A stretch of 64,000 nucleotides of DNA from Drosophila persimilis (GCF_003286085.1 NW_020825312.1:5270001-5334000); one strand, 5' to 3'. Shown: positions 38,514 through 50,736, counted from the stretch's first letter. Notes: generated by a model from the sequence alone, not told the origin. Numbers and translations: made by a program.

Positions 38514-38568
38514 GTATTGGTATTGGCATTGGTGTTGGTATTGGCATTGGTATTGGTACTGGTATTGG
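38514..38568. repeat. (TATTGG/CATTGG)n array
   Basis: Nine hexamers of YATTGG type with single changes (TGTTGG, TACTGG). On the minus strand they contain CCAAT words, so the array is also a cluster of CCAAT-box-like sites. Confidence 0.9.
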
Positions 38569-39050
38569 AAAACCCTTTGATTTTTTGCCGCACCGCTGCA
38601 AACAGCAATTTGGCAAATCCTTTCACAATCAAAATCAACCGCAGATGAAATTTTGCCGAAAGTTCCACAGCAACGAGCTGCCGCCTGCCTGTACCAATGG
38701 TAAAAAAAAAACACACACACAAAAACGAAAAGTTTTTTAACTTTTACCAAAAATTTTGCCGAGTGTGCAAGTGTGTGCGTGGCTGTGTGTCTGTGTGTCT
38801 GTGTGTCTGTGTGTGTGTGAGTTGCGTGAGTTCAAAAATCATTCGACGGTAAAACGCCAAATTAGCGTTAAGTGTGGTCCTTGTAGATTTGCCTTCTGCT
38901 AAAGTCCTTGTGCTGTCCCCTTTCCGATGCCGTTGCTGTTGCCGTTGCTGCCGCTGTCGTTCTTGGTGTTGCTGTAATTGTTGAGGTGGCTGTTTCTGTG
39001 CGCAGGTGCTTAAGCATTTTACGAGCAACTGTATTCAATTTGGCTGTCAG

Positions 39051-39100
39051 CCTCTGCCTCTGCCTCTGCTTCTGCCTCTGCCTCCGCCTCTGCCTCTGCA
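39051..39100. repeat. CTGCCT hexamer array
   Basis: Eight units of CTGCCT with CTGCTT and CCGCCT variants. Confidence 0.9.
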
Positions 39101-39458
39101 CATTACGTATACGCCGTGCCGTCTGTTAAATGCGCTTAAAAGTCAGGCCAATACTCGTAGGTTTTTGCTGTTGTTGCTGTCGTCTGCGTTGCCTGCCGGT
39201 AAATTGTAGTTGCTGCTGCTGCTGTTTGTGTAATGAAAACTTTTACAACGCCATATGCAGGCTATTAAAAAACAGCTCGCTCACACACACACACACACAC
39301 ACACATGCATACGAGCAGCAAACGAGCGAGCGCCTTGGAATATGCAATCAAGCTCATTTATCCTCATTAAGCGCTTATATGCAGTGACGAAGGGGGGGTA
39401 CAGCGACTGACAGGGAGAGAGTGAGAGCTGCTGCGAGCTGACAAGGAGAGTTCAGGAT

Positions 39459-39551
39459 TATAAGGGAGCCCGAGATGTGATGTTGGAGCTGTTTCAGTTG
39501 GGCCGCAGGTTTTGTGCCGATTCCAGTAAGATAGAAAAGACCTTCTTCAAA
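39459..39551 (+). promoter_or_regulatory. Possible promoter with short 5' exon
   Basis: GAGA-rich DNA (GGGAGAGAGTGAGAG near 39410) is followed by a TATAAG word at 39459. An initiator-like TTTCAGTTG follows with A at 39496, and a short leader ends CTTCAAAA|GTAAGT at about 39551. The TATA-to-initiator spacing (37) is longer than usual, which weakens the call. It could start a plus-strand transcript spliced to downstream exons. Confidence 0.25.
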
Positions 39552-41628
39552 AGTAAGTAAAAACCAAGTAAATATTTCAAAAAATCAAAGATGTTTTAAA
39601 AAACAGGCTTTTATGACGAAACCGTTTCGCAGAGCTACGTCTCGTATCTACCACTAGAACCCCAAAACCGCTCCTGACTCTGAACAACTATGCGTGTGTT
39701 GTGTCTGCGCTTATTCCCGTTTTATCCCTGCCCTCGCTTGGCTCTTAACTTTAGTGCCTGCTAATATGTTTCTGATGTCTTCGCCCCGTCTCCGGCCACA
39801 GATCACCTACGGAATGGGATGGAGGTTGTGTCTGGATGGCAAGCCGCAAGCCAGTAGACAACGCTTCCCCTCTTTTTGCATAATGCATCCATATCGGAGT
39901 CGGAGTGAGGGTCAGAGGACACTAGACCTCCCCTCGCCATATGCTGATTACTTTGCCTTGGCTGCAGCCGTATTCCCTGTATGAATTGACTGCCTCGCCT
40001 CTCGCCCTCGCACCAGCAACCGACTTAAGTAATTAACAAATTAAAATATGTGTGTGGCAAAAAAACGAGTGCTGAAAAGTGCTGCAAGAGTTAAAGAACA
40101 AATTCTTTGATTGCTCAATGGAAAAGTTATACAGGTAAAAGAGTCACACAGGGCCAATCAATCAACGCGAAGATATCCTACTTATTTATTCAATGAAATG
40201 ATTGCCGTTGTTAAATTGTAAAAGATTTGATGCCTGCACCCATATAATCGGCTGTATTAATTCTGCATTAAAGCCAAATATGAATTTCCACATCAATTTC
40301 TGACAAGTTTTAAGAGTCACTCAAACATTCCTTTCCTACTCCTACCGGCCCCCCGCCCCCTCCACACACCCACGCCAGAGTGTTGGCCAAAATCTGTCCC
40401 TTCAAATGAGCACCATAAATAATTTAATTTTCATGACGTTTCTAATCCAAGCGAAACCCCGTTCTACAAACAATTTTTGAACAGAAAACACACACGCCGC
40501 CAACCGACCACCGACCACCGCCCACCGCCAACCGCCCACTTCCTTTCCCAGTAATTTACGAGTAGCAACTGTTACATCCAATATACACCAACAAATACAT
40601 ACGTACTTGTAGGTATACAAAAGGAAATCGCACTGAGCAATAATCAAAATTGCTGCAAGGCCCGAGAGAATGCCATAAATCATACGCCCGTTGTACACGA
40701 AAGCATTTGATGGGGCGTTAATTGTATATAAATAACATATTAAAATTTCCAGTCAATAGGTTTAAGCTGTAATTAAAAGTAATAATCTGGAGGATGAGTG
40801 TCCTTTCCTTGCCTTTCCTTTCCTCACCATTCCTCTCCATTCACTACGCTACCAACTTCGCCTGCTGGCGAACGGCAGACGGTGAAAAACTTTTGGACGA
40901 AAAGGTCAATTAAACTGCATTAAGTTTAATAACTTTCTGTGCCCAAAACAGTTACGAAATGTCTGGCAGCAGCAGCAGCAGCCGGCCCCGCAAGGATGTT
41001 CGATTCGAGGGGTAGGGTTAGGTGGGTTCCAGGATCAGCCTTGGCGAGCGGATTTCCCACACACACACACACACACAAACACGAACACACAACATATTGT
41101 GCGGCAGACCACATGCAGCGTCAACAACAAACAACACCTGTTTATGGTTTTTCGTTAGCAAAAATTTTACAACTGCCAAGACGGGGCATGTGATAGAGCA
41201 CACCCACACACCCTCACACCCTCACAATCACGTACGGGAACGTTCGTACATACAAGCCAGGCCAAAAGTTTTCGTTGCCAACTAATTTTTCCTGTCAAAT
41301 GCACAGACGACAACAAGGAACCCCACGCCCAAAAAAAAACTCCAAGAAGGAGAGCTTTAGCAGATGGTCCGACTTTGGGACACCCTCTACTCACACTACG
41401 CTCTGTGCACTGCACTGAGGGAAAGTATTCCACAGGCCACGACGAATGACGATCGATTCTCCCAGATTTTGTCCAGTGCAGAGTCACATCTTTTCGAACA
41501 CAATACACCCTTGAATTCCACTCTGCAGGGTATGGGGGAGAGGAACACCCAAAAGGAAGAGGACATTATGCTGCGGAAGAAGCAGAAAAATAAGCTGGCG
41601 GGAACTTCCTCGCGACTTGGCGTCTTGG

Positions 41629-41748
41629 GTGGCGGTGGCGGTGGCGGTGGCGTACATCTCTGGCTCTGGCTGAAGGTGAAATTAAATGTAAGCAGTAGAA
41701 AGGATACAGGTATACGTATGCGTATACGTATGCGTATGCGTATGCGCG
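41629..41748. repeat. Two short arrays: GGCGGT and GTATGC/GTATAC
   Basis: About four GGCGGT units at 41629-41653, then, after about 55 bases of unique DNA, seven GTATRC units at 41709-41748. Together they keep a 147-codon plus frame open. Confidence 0.85.
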
Positions 41749-44700
41749 CATGGACCGACATCTCCGGGCTGCCACTGTCTGTGTCTGCGCTTCGGCTTCA
41801 CGCTTGATTATGCGTTTGCATGCACATAAAGGCAAAAGTCAAACACGGGACACACCTCGACCCTTCCTGCTGTAACACAACACGGAGACCCCTCTGATAA
41901 CCTTTTTAGTATTACTTTTTATGCACGCATATTTACATGATTCCTTTCTGACAGCAGGTGTCGGCCTGGCAGTGGAAACATTTGATGGCATTTCCAGCTG
42001 CAGATCAGCGACGAGAAAGGACCACCTGCGCAGCGTGCGTGCCGTAAAGGCTGTGAGGGATGTGAGGGTGTGGTGGATGAGAGAGGGTGGCCCCCACTAT
42101 AAACAATTCGATATGTGTGTCATTTTGCAGCATTTATGCGAAGCCCGTTTCCCTTTTCATTTTAATTGTTCAGTTGACCTAGTCTCTGCAGGGGGTTAAT
42201 AAGTACGAAGTAAGAACTTTTAGGTATCGTGTATGCTATCGTTTTCAATTAATCGTGCTACTAACTGATGGACATAATGGCTAATTTCATTGAAACGGAA
42301 AGGTAACATATCAAGGAAAATATGTACATGCGAGTGATGGCTCTTGGTGATTGCAAAAACGCTCACACTTGAGCAGAATAAACTCACTTAGCATTGTTCG
42401 CTGTTGATTTTAAACCACTCAATCAGTGCCTTGCTGCTCGTTTTCGGATCGGAGGTTTCAGCTTACTTCGGCTTAACAATGATCGTATCGATTATGAGCC
42501 GAAGGCCACTCCGGCTCTGTTCGGGTCCAGTCAGCAGTCAGCAGCGCATTTAAGTGTGACCGTGGAAGCTTTTAGGGTGATTTGAGTAAGTGGTTGCATG
42601 GGAGTAAGTATTTTAGTGCATGAGTGAATTTTCCAGTTCTATGCATACCATGTAACATATGTATGAATAATCAAGTTTGTGGTTATTGATCATCTTTTGT
42701 TAAAGAGTTCCAATTGTAATAAGCAAGGACCATCTGGCAGAACCTGCATCTTGAGACTCCCTCTGAGATGTCCAAGCAGATAAATAAGGATCAAGTTTGA
42801 CTCTATGTCGCTGACTGTACCAACAAAACACCTTTGGTATGTAAATAGTGCTTTTGTTTCACTATACAGCTCTTACCTGACTTTATCCTTGAAGAAGGTT
42901 CCTGATCAGAAATACGATCAAAGTCTGCTTATTTCCATAGCCCCTCCTATCTCGTTGAAACTTTGTACATCTCCCTTTTTTGCTGTACTCAGAACATAGG
43001 ACTATAGGAAGAAAGTATAATAGTATTTCTGCGATAGGAACTGGAACGATCGATCAAATAAAATGTCACATAAGCTTGTCAAAAAAACTTGCTGTTGCTG
43101 TTTCTGATTTCACATTCTATATTTTAGAGGATTACCACAGTGAGTCTAACAACCAATTGACTGAAATTTCATTTTAGGTCTGAAATAACACACCCAATTC
43201 ACACATTCCCAAGGTAGTTGAAGAGTCGATAAGAGCTACATATATGATTGTTCTTTAAATCTTTTATTTATTTACAGTCGATTAATCTAATGATTTCAAA
43301 TGAACAAATCGGAATTTCAAAGTCCTCGATTCCAAGGAAAAATTGGCCCAACTATGAACTAGTCGATTGGCTATTTTACTTCCAGTTCATTCTCGGTTTG
43401 CGTTCGCGGAATTGACCCCCGAGGCACTTTAAGGAGAGCACGAGCACACCGACAAGTCCTCCTTGAGTGGACTCTCCTACCAACCGTTGTCAGGCTCTTA
43501 TTTTGTTATTATTCCTTTGTTTTCGCCTCGTCTTTCTTTAATTATAAAGCTACACGAACCCAATTCAAACACACACATACATATCTATAGATATATGTAT
43601 ATATATATATACGAGAATACAGAGGTTTTTATAGCACCACAGCCAAAAAGAAAACCAAAACAGCAAAAAAAAAACTGGATAGCGTAGAGAAGGGAAGGTC
43701 AGAAAAAAACCCATATTCCCATTGGCATCAAATTGTCTGCACGACAAGGTAACAGAGTATTAAAAATTTCAGCACCAGCAGAAAAATGTTCTGACCAGAA
43801 CTCGTCTGAGATCCTCCACAGTCCAGACCCTCTCTAGCCCTCAACGGCCATGGCAACCCAAGCCGCTTAACGCAGCCAACTGCCAAATGTAAATATACTC
43901 CAACCCCAGCTTGGCAGAAAACCGACAAAAAAAATATAAAACTTTCTTAATAATACAACGAGCACAAAAAAAGCCCCAGCTCGGTCCAAGGCGACGCAGA
44001 CCCGCGAGGAAAATGCGCATTGTTTTCAGCTTTTCAGCGCCCAACCAACAACCGAAAGCGGAAAAGGACCCTGGCTGGGGGGCCCAACATTGGGAACTTC
44101 AAAACTTTGGCCATATCCCGCGGCTATGAACAACAGCAATCAATTTTCACATGCCGGCAAACAAATGTGCCGCACCAGGATGTCCCACAGCCCATCCTGA
44201 AGGCAGAGGGGGGATTTCTGGAGAGTGCCAGAGGTATCTGGGTAGCATGGCAACATCGCGCAGACCGCTACAGAGGGGTACAGATGGGGAAGTAGATGAA
44301 ATTTATAATGCAGCATCGTGTGAAAGAGCCTAATGGAACTATCATCCAAAACATCGAATATCCCCAAAGCGGCGGCCAGAAAGGAAATCCCAACATAAGA
44401 ATGGTAACAATGGAATCATAGAAAAGCGTTCAGCATCATACAATATTTAAACCAATTACAACTCTAAACCAATCAAATAAAACACTATTCATATCACATA
44501 CTCGTCTAAATATAATTTGCAATTAATTCTAGACTTCCAATCGCCATCTATACGAATGACGATCCGTCTCCACTTCACAGAGCCAACGCTCAGCATTGTG
44601 TCAAATTTCCCTGTCCTATACTCCGACCATGTTCCATCATATTTGCCAAGCGCTTCACACCGAATCGAAAACAGGATTCTAGAGTGGACTGGGGGCCAAG

Positions 44701-45128
44701 GGAGATGGGGCGCGGGCGCGGGCGTCGGCGTGGCTCCTTACGTTGATTAATTTCTCGTTTTTACGCCATTTTCTATTTGTCTTGTGCGGTAATTACGACA
44801 AGTCCATGTCGAGGATGGATACCCAGGCAGTCGCCCGGAAGCCCCATGCCGCGTGTCCAAGATAAACACGAAAATTCCCGAAGAAAGAAGCGCGTCCGGA
44901 TAGTCCGGTGTCCGGTCCGCTGCTCTACACTCTGCTGGACGGAATACATCCGGTAATTGAATCAAATGAAGCAGAATTAGTATTAGCTTCTTATGGTCGG
45001 TATCGCTCACGAGCTGCTTCCTCTGGCATAACTCTGTTTATTTTTGTAAATTAATTTTTAATTTAATGTACGTGTTGTGGGCGACGCGACGCGACGCGCT
45101 AGTTTCACGCCACGATGCCCAGAGCTGA

Positions 45129-45162
45129 CGCTGGTGCTGGTGCTGGTGCTGGAGCTGGAGCT
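45129..45162. repeat. (GCTGGT/GCTGGA)n array
   Basis: Five to six hexamers of GCTGGW type. In a plus frame they read as poly-Gly-Ala at the start of a 74-codon frame that ends LYEDIQLIR; that frame is not supported as a gene. Confidence 0.85.
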
Positions 45163-46284
45163 GCAGAGACCGGAAGTTGGCTGGAGTGGACGGCTTCCAC
45201 TCCCACTCCCACCCGGCAAGCCAAACAGCGGCGAAGGACAAGCAAAATGGAACGAAACAAAACTGGAAAGCCAAACGGGGACCACGAAGTTGATGTTGAA
45301 GTTGGAATGCTCTACGAGGACATACAACTGATTCGGTGATTGCAAATTAAATATAAACAAAAAATAACGTAACATATACATGTGTACACATATGATAATG
45401 GAAGGGATTGCCAACTATTTATTTATTTATTGTATTTATTATGCAATATGAATGCGAGGACTGAACCGTTACGTGGCCCATGCAACACCAAGCCGAAGAC
45501 TGTTGGGCGGGGGTCCCAGGCAGAAATGCAGCACCGTTTTATAATTCAGAATTAATATGAAATATTTAATGTGTGTGGAGATCCGATTCCCAGTAAGGTA
45601 ATCTCCAATTCTATAAAATAATAATAAATAATTTAAAAGTCAGATCATTTAAAAACCTGCAATTTCATCAAATACTAAAAAAATATATTAAAAAAATTAA
45701 AAAAAAAAAAACAGAAGAGTACGAAAGCACCGAATTACATCGAGCCTGAACCAGAATACTTTTGAAGTAAATAGACTTCTTCCGCACCCTCTACCACCGG
45801 ACTGTCTCTCCCCCGCCCTCACCAGAAAATATAAAGTAGGAAACGCAGTTTTCCGCTGGTCAGCAGGCTGTCGAAAAGTAAAGCCAAGTGGGACGGGAAG
45901 GTGGTCAACAGCATACTCGTAAAGCGAAAAGACGACGAAATACTTTTTCAAGATAAACGGAAACAAGCCAAGATGGAATTAATTTTCCGCTTTGAACAAA
46001 CAAGCGGATGTAAATAAAAAAAAAAAACAACAGCAACAAAATATATACTCGTACCAGCAGGAGAGCAAAAAAAAAAAGAAAGGAAAAGCAGTGCCGGGAA
46101 CCAGGAGCTAGAGACCAGCAGCAACCTAGAGAAACCAGCGAAGACATCGCCGCCAAAGTCAAAGTCAAGGGGAATGGTGCGGACAGGGGAGAAGTGTGGA
46201 AGTAGCTAAAGAGGAGGCGTCGCCACAGCTTAGACCGTGCTTCTTGTTGTTTTTTGTTTTTTTTGCTCTTCCAATGGACTGAAG

Positions 46285-46392
46285 GTGGTGCTGGAGACGA
46301 AGGTGGTGGAAGGTCGCCCAGAAGCTACGATGTCTGCCAAGTTTAGCAAGTTTCGTCTGGACAAGGGCTGGTCCTACGTTATGTGCTGTTAA
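46285..46392 (+). CDS. Candidate terminal coding exon ending in -CC
   Basis: A long T-rich tract (TTGTTTTTTGTTTTTTTTGC) leads to an AAG acceptor, then 35 codons to a TAA stop. The codons are strongly biased to those preferred in flies (GTG, CTG, GAG, AAG, GGC, TGC). The peptide starts VVLETKVVEGRPEATMSAKF and ends KFRLDKGWSYVMCC. A C-terminal Cys-Cys would be compatible with prenylation, though I do not recognise the protein and no Rab-like domain is present here. About 1.2 kb of AT- and CA-rich sequence follows that could be a 3' UTR. If real, it would be the last exon of the large plus-strand gene that may fill the left of the window. Confidence 0.35.
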   Translation: MVLETKVVEGRPEATMSAKFSKFRLDKGWSYVMCC

Positions 46393-47620
46393 TGACTGTA
46401 CAAGAAGTTTAATTGTGTGACTCTCTAGGCAGGGCCCGGAGTCTGTGCAGACGGAGGCAGTGGGAGGAGGAACACGCTGGGGATAGGGATGGGCGTGGGC
46501 ATGTGGTAATGTGGTAATGCTACACACACGGATATTGACAAATTGCAATTTAAATAGACAGCAATAAGTTAAACACACACGCACACACACACACACACAC
46601 ACAGACACACGCGCATTAGGAAAGAGGGGTGATGGTAGGCTGGGGGCAGCCGAAAACACGCCATCTCTAATTAGTTTAGCACAGTGCGGAGAGACTAGAG
46701 ATGAGCAATCATTAGGAAAAAGTTAATGTGTTAAGGGAGTAAACAAATACATACGCAGAAAGGGATGGCAATGACATGAAACATAATCAATGAGGGAATA
46801 TGCGGATATAATGATGCATGGGGTAAATACATACACACACTCCCGGCTGCATAGAGAACTAATGGCGGAAGCACTCTGACGAATTCTTAGTTGCCATATA
46901 TGCTATAGATCTAAATGTCTTAAATGTATCTTCGATGAGGTCTACAATTAAATGTATGCGACTATGATTGTATGACTACCTTCGCTCCTTTTTCTCAGCA
47001 TTGAGGAACTAAAATATATTGTATTGTGGAGATCTCAGAAACCAGCTAGGAACACATTGTGTGTGTGTGTGTGTGAGACCTACCCATCATAATTTCAATA
47101 TCGTACCATCTCCCATCTCTAGATTGAACTTATACTACTCCATGCCCATGCATTATAAGACACGCCTAAATACATTAAGGCATTTTACGGACAACTCGCC
47201 CCCAACGCCATTCCCATTTCCATTCATATAAAGCACAATAGTTGCTATCTACGCCACTAGTCTGAGGCGCTGGGTGTTTTTGTTTGTGTGCGGCAAATAT
47301 TGATGGAAACATTTACGCACACACGCACACAATTAAACTCGGATGGGGCGAGGTAGATGTACAGATGTGTGGAGCATAAGTAGTAATTGATGGCTTTCCT
47401 TTATGGGAACATCAATCATACGCTCGATATGCCCAACAATTTGCAGTCAGGTAATACACATACATAGCTCTATATAACAACTACATATGTACTCTATGTA
47501 GAGCTGATGGCCGATTCCAATTCCAAGTACTTCCAGGTTTGTCTTTATTTGTCAATGCAGCTTCCAACTCTATCAAATAGTAGGACTACATACTACATCA
47601 GTATATCTTCTGTACAAATC
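46393..47620. other. Noncoding; possible 3' UTR or intergenic
   Basis: AT-rich with (AC)n near 46571-46604, (GT)n near 47059-47074 and many ACATAC words. No gene is seen. It lies between the candidate terminal exon and the 3' end of the MPV17L-like gene. Confidence 0.5.
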
Positions 47621-49008
47621 TCACGTTTGGACCTTATTTGTGGTGTCTTCAGCTGGTGTTGCTTTTGTTGTGGTCGGCAAACTCTGTCGCTTGATCCAGC
47701 AGAGAATATTGACCCAAATCAAGCCACAAACGCCCATATAGATGACACGAAAGCGTGGCGCCACCAGGGAAAAATTCAGAACCTGAGCAGGCAGCCAGAA
47801 AATACAGGAACGTACAAAAGTTGGCAGAAACTTCTCCCGCAATTCCAGAAGGATATCGTCACAGCCCTCCATGATGGACATGCCTGAAAGAGCAAAGAGT
47901 TTTAGATTAATAACAGTAGTATCGAAAACTTGTATAATTGAAATGTGTTGGCTACCCTGGAAGTGAAGCTTACCCGCATAGAAAATTGTCAATAGATAAG
48001 GCGTTAGTATAAATTGATCCAGTACCAATTTCCTAACAATAATGGTCTTGGTAGTGCCAGGAAAAGTGCGATCTAACCATTTATACCTATAAAGGGGGTC
48101 ACAATTAAAAATCAAATTACACTTAAAATTGTCGAGTGATTTGATATGTAATATTTGCATAAGAAGCATTGCCAAATGAGTTTTTGTGTGCGTGTGCGTG
48201 TGTGGGGTTTACAGAGTGTTAATAACCTTTTTATATGCATCTGTGTATGTTTATATAAATATATGTAGGTACCATACGCAATCTATTGTGTACTGTTTCA
48301 GTGTTCAGTGTTTGGTGTAGATTCACCTGAGTTTCCATCATTCTCCACTTACATTATATGCATGTTACAGGTCGTACTCATATGCCTCAATTTCTTAGTG
48401 CTTAGCGTGCTTTTGGTGGAAAGCTCTTTCGTCTCTTTTTATCATAGTCGAAGAAAAAGCTTTTGTGCTCTGGTGCTCTGATGGTGTGCTTCTAAAGAGA
48501 GACAGAGAGTACATATATGATGAAGAGACTGAAACACGTGCTGCAAAGCTTTCCAAAATAGTAAACAAATTGATAAAGTCCCGAACAACAGCAACAAATG
48601 GGGGAATATACATATAAAGAATGCACATGTAAATATGAGTCAATTAAATGATAATATGCGGTGGGGTAGTTATGTGACTATGTACACATATATTCAAGTT
48701 CAGATGCCGTTGGACACAAACCAAGCATATAACGTTGGGGCATAGACAGCGGTACCCATCACTGCGTATCTTCCTATCGTTGCATAATCGATGTCCTCAC
48801 GCTCTGCCGCCGGCTACAAGACACATAAATCTCATTAGAAATCTCCAATACCGCCCCCCGCCCCCCACTCACTTACCGCCAGCCAACGCTTGGACAGCAC
48901 CTGCTGCGAGTACTCGGCGCCCACATACAGGCTGCCGTAAATGGCACTGTTGGTCACAAATGGATAGCGACGGAAGATTCCACGAGCTCCAGCCACAAAA
49001 CGAGCCAT
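47621..49008 (-). CDS. MPV17-like (MPV17L-type) membrane protein
   Basis: Four exons on the minus strand: 49008-48877, 48813-48722, 48086-47974 and 47883-47621. All junctions are GT-AG (GCG|GTAAGT; TG|GTTTGT, a weak donor; GCGG|GTAAGC). They join to 199 residues, the usual length for the Mpv17/PXMP2 family. Family marks in order are the N-terminal RYPFVTNSAIYGSLY, LYAWYKWLDRTFPG, the VLDQ block, FYAGMSIMEG and QVLNFSLVAPRFRVIYMGVC. By memory the last part is closest to vertebrate MPV17L (FYVGMSILQG, NFSLVP..WRTAYAGVCG). These are small four-helix membrane proteins of mitochondria or peroxisomes linked to reactive-oxygen handling. The start has a neighbouring acceptor-like AAAACAG upstream, so a 5' UTR intron is possible. 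D. melanogaster has several paralogues, so no symbol is given. Confidence 0.9.
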
Positions 49009-50736
49009 CTTACACGGGTCCCTGTTTTAATTTAAATCTCTTTTATTTGTAACAATTGAGCTGTGGCTGCAGAAATTTCCGCGACCAGCCGCGAGCGCAG
49101 TTGAAGCTTTAATGCGGAAAGTTCCCAAAACAACGGCTCAGCTGTCACAGAAGACAGTTGGCGTTGGCGTTGGCGTTGGCGAGCGGGAGAGCACAATAGC
49201 GTGCTGGAGAGCAAATAGTACATTTGAATGCAGGGAAATTAAATAAAAAAAGTTCTTTGAGGGTCAATATATATGGCGCTCGTTGCTTCGGAAAAGCTTG
49301 GCTATGCAGTTAATTATATTAGCTAACTGCGAGAGCGGTTTATCACCTAATATAGATAAGATTTGCTTTGATTGAATGGGGTGGACGGCGACGACTGTAC
49401 ATGGACTTTACAGTGCACCTTCGAGCGTGTGAACCTATGAGTAATAGGTTCCAAATCTAATATATTTATTTTCTATTGATAAAACATTGAGATCGTATTG
49501 TATGTCTTTAATGGATCGGTCTCGAGAGCTGGTTTTTCAATCTTGCTTACTTTGAAGCACTTTGGAATAATCAATCACTTCCAGTACGGGTCGTACATTC
49601 AATGCATCATCAGATGAGTTCTCAATGGCAGCGTCACTACCCCCGATGACCCACCATACGCTGAACTGATGACACTAACATGGAGAAGTCCTTGACATTT
49701 TCATCTGGCAGTAATAGATTTATAAGCGATTAATTTCACAAAAAAATCATTGATTTATAAGCAAAGTCATTAGCGAAAAAGTAATAGATTCATTTATTGT
49801 CTATTTATTTAGATTTACATTTAATTTTGTTCTGTGGTGTTCTGTATCAAAAAGTTATAAAGTTGTGTCACTGTAGATCAGCGGTGGGCTGTTCATTTGC
49901 TCCCAAAAAAAAAAACAAAATACGAGGCAAAATATGTTTTGGGGGTTTTTTTCTGTATTGGTTGTTGCCCACCGCAGATAAATACAATATAATTCGATTA
50001 GATGTATACTTCTATTTTACTTCTTTATTCTTTTCAAGTCCCTACTATGTTAGTCGGAGCATAAAGAAATATGAAAGCAAGCGCATAAAATAATGTATAT
50101 GCAGTGAACTAGGTTATTCCTAACCACATTTATGTAACGATATTGAAAAAAAGGGCCCGTATGAGATCCACCTCTATCAAGGACATGCAACTTTAAGTCG
50201 CTCCCCTCCCTCTCTCGCTCGCTCAGTTGAACAGAGAACAGAGAAGAAAAAGTAAGAAACAACAAAACTTTTTCGCATAAAAATGCAGTAAGTATATCAA
50301 GTCTTGGAAAACCCTTTTTGCCTAATGGCAATTTACGCACGACTAACAAACGCACCGCACACTGGATATAGTGAAGAGAGGAGAGAGAGAAAGGGAGCAG
50401 GGGTAGGGGTAGGGGTAGGGTCAGGGGTGGGGGTTCCCAAACATACGTATGCGAGGCGTACAGGAAGGAGCCTTTCGAAACGACAACTTTGATTGAGTGT
50501 CCGGGAAACTGGAGGCAGAGGTGTTAAAACTGAAACCAATTTAAAAGTTGTGCCGAACCATATGGAAAGTGAGCTGAAGGGGAAACAACTTCACTGTGTG
50601 TGTTGCTGTGCTGGGCTGGGCTGGCACAAGTAGGCACTGGCACAATTCCTTGCTGACAAACCAGATACAGTCAACACACACGCACGGACATATACTAAAG
50701 TCACCCAAAGTCAGGTGACAAAACGAAGGACCCAGG
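49009..50736. other. Intergenic region between divergent genes
   Basis: Just upstream of the MPV17L-like start is a GCGTTG hexamer run (49159-49180). Further right are GAGA-rich DNA (50372-50392) and a G-rich GGGGTA array (50400-50434). No gene is supported, although a few plus and minus frames are open around the arrays. Confidence 0.6.
50400..50434. repeat. (GGGGTA)n G-rich array
   Basis: Four GGGGTA/GGGTCA units followed by a G-run. The runs of three to five G are compatible with a G-quadruplex upstream of the coiled-coil gene. Confidence 0.8.

Larger units (their letters stand above)
37501..39458. other. Noncoding block, 37.5-39.5 kb
   Basis: No gene is recognised. TATTGG and CTGCCT hexamer arrays, GT and AC runs and CAG-rich DNA keep several overlapping frames open on both strands without codon bias or homology. 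Confidence 0.6.
39552..46284. other. Noncoding block, 39.6-46.3 kb
   Basis: No recognised gene. It contains AC runs (41058-41082), a GGCGGT array (41629-41653), a GTATGC/GTATAC array (41709-41748) and a GCTGGT array (45129-45162). A possible leader segment ends GATTTGA|GTAAGTGG near 42588. Some frames are fairly long (147 codons at 41364-41807), but they run through the arrays and show no homology. Confidence 0.55.

Noticed and set aside
38103..38750. 215-codon minus-strand frame
   Set aside because: Its content is driven by the YATTGG array (Gln-Tyr repeats) and CAG-rich DNA; no homology and poor codon bias.
41364..41807. 147-codon plus-strand frame, one of the longest in the left region
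   Set aside because: It runs through GGCGGT and GTATGC arrays and is shadowed by an equally open minus frame. The non-repeat part matches nothing and has no good start or splice context.
42394..42590. Possible 5' exon ending GATTTGA|GTAAGTGG
   Set aside because: The donor is good, but there is no clear initiator, TATA or acceptor, so nothing fixes its start.
45115..45339. 74-codon plus frame starting with Gly-Ala repeats and ending LYEDIQLIR
   Set aside because: Openness is due to the GCTGGT array; the last third looks coding-like but has no splice site or homology to support it.
46165..46659. 164-codon minus-strand frame
   Set aside because: It is the antisense shadow of the coding-like plus segment at 46285-46392 plus an AC microsatellite (poly Val-Cys).
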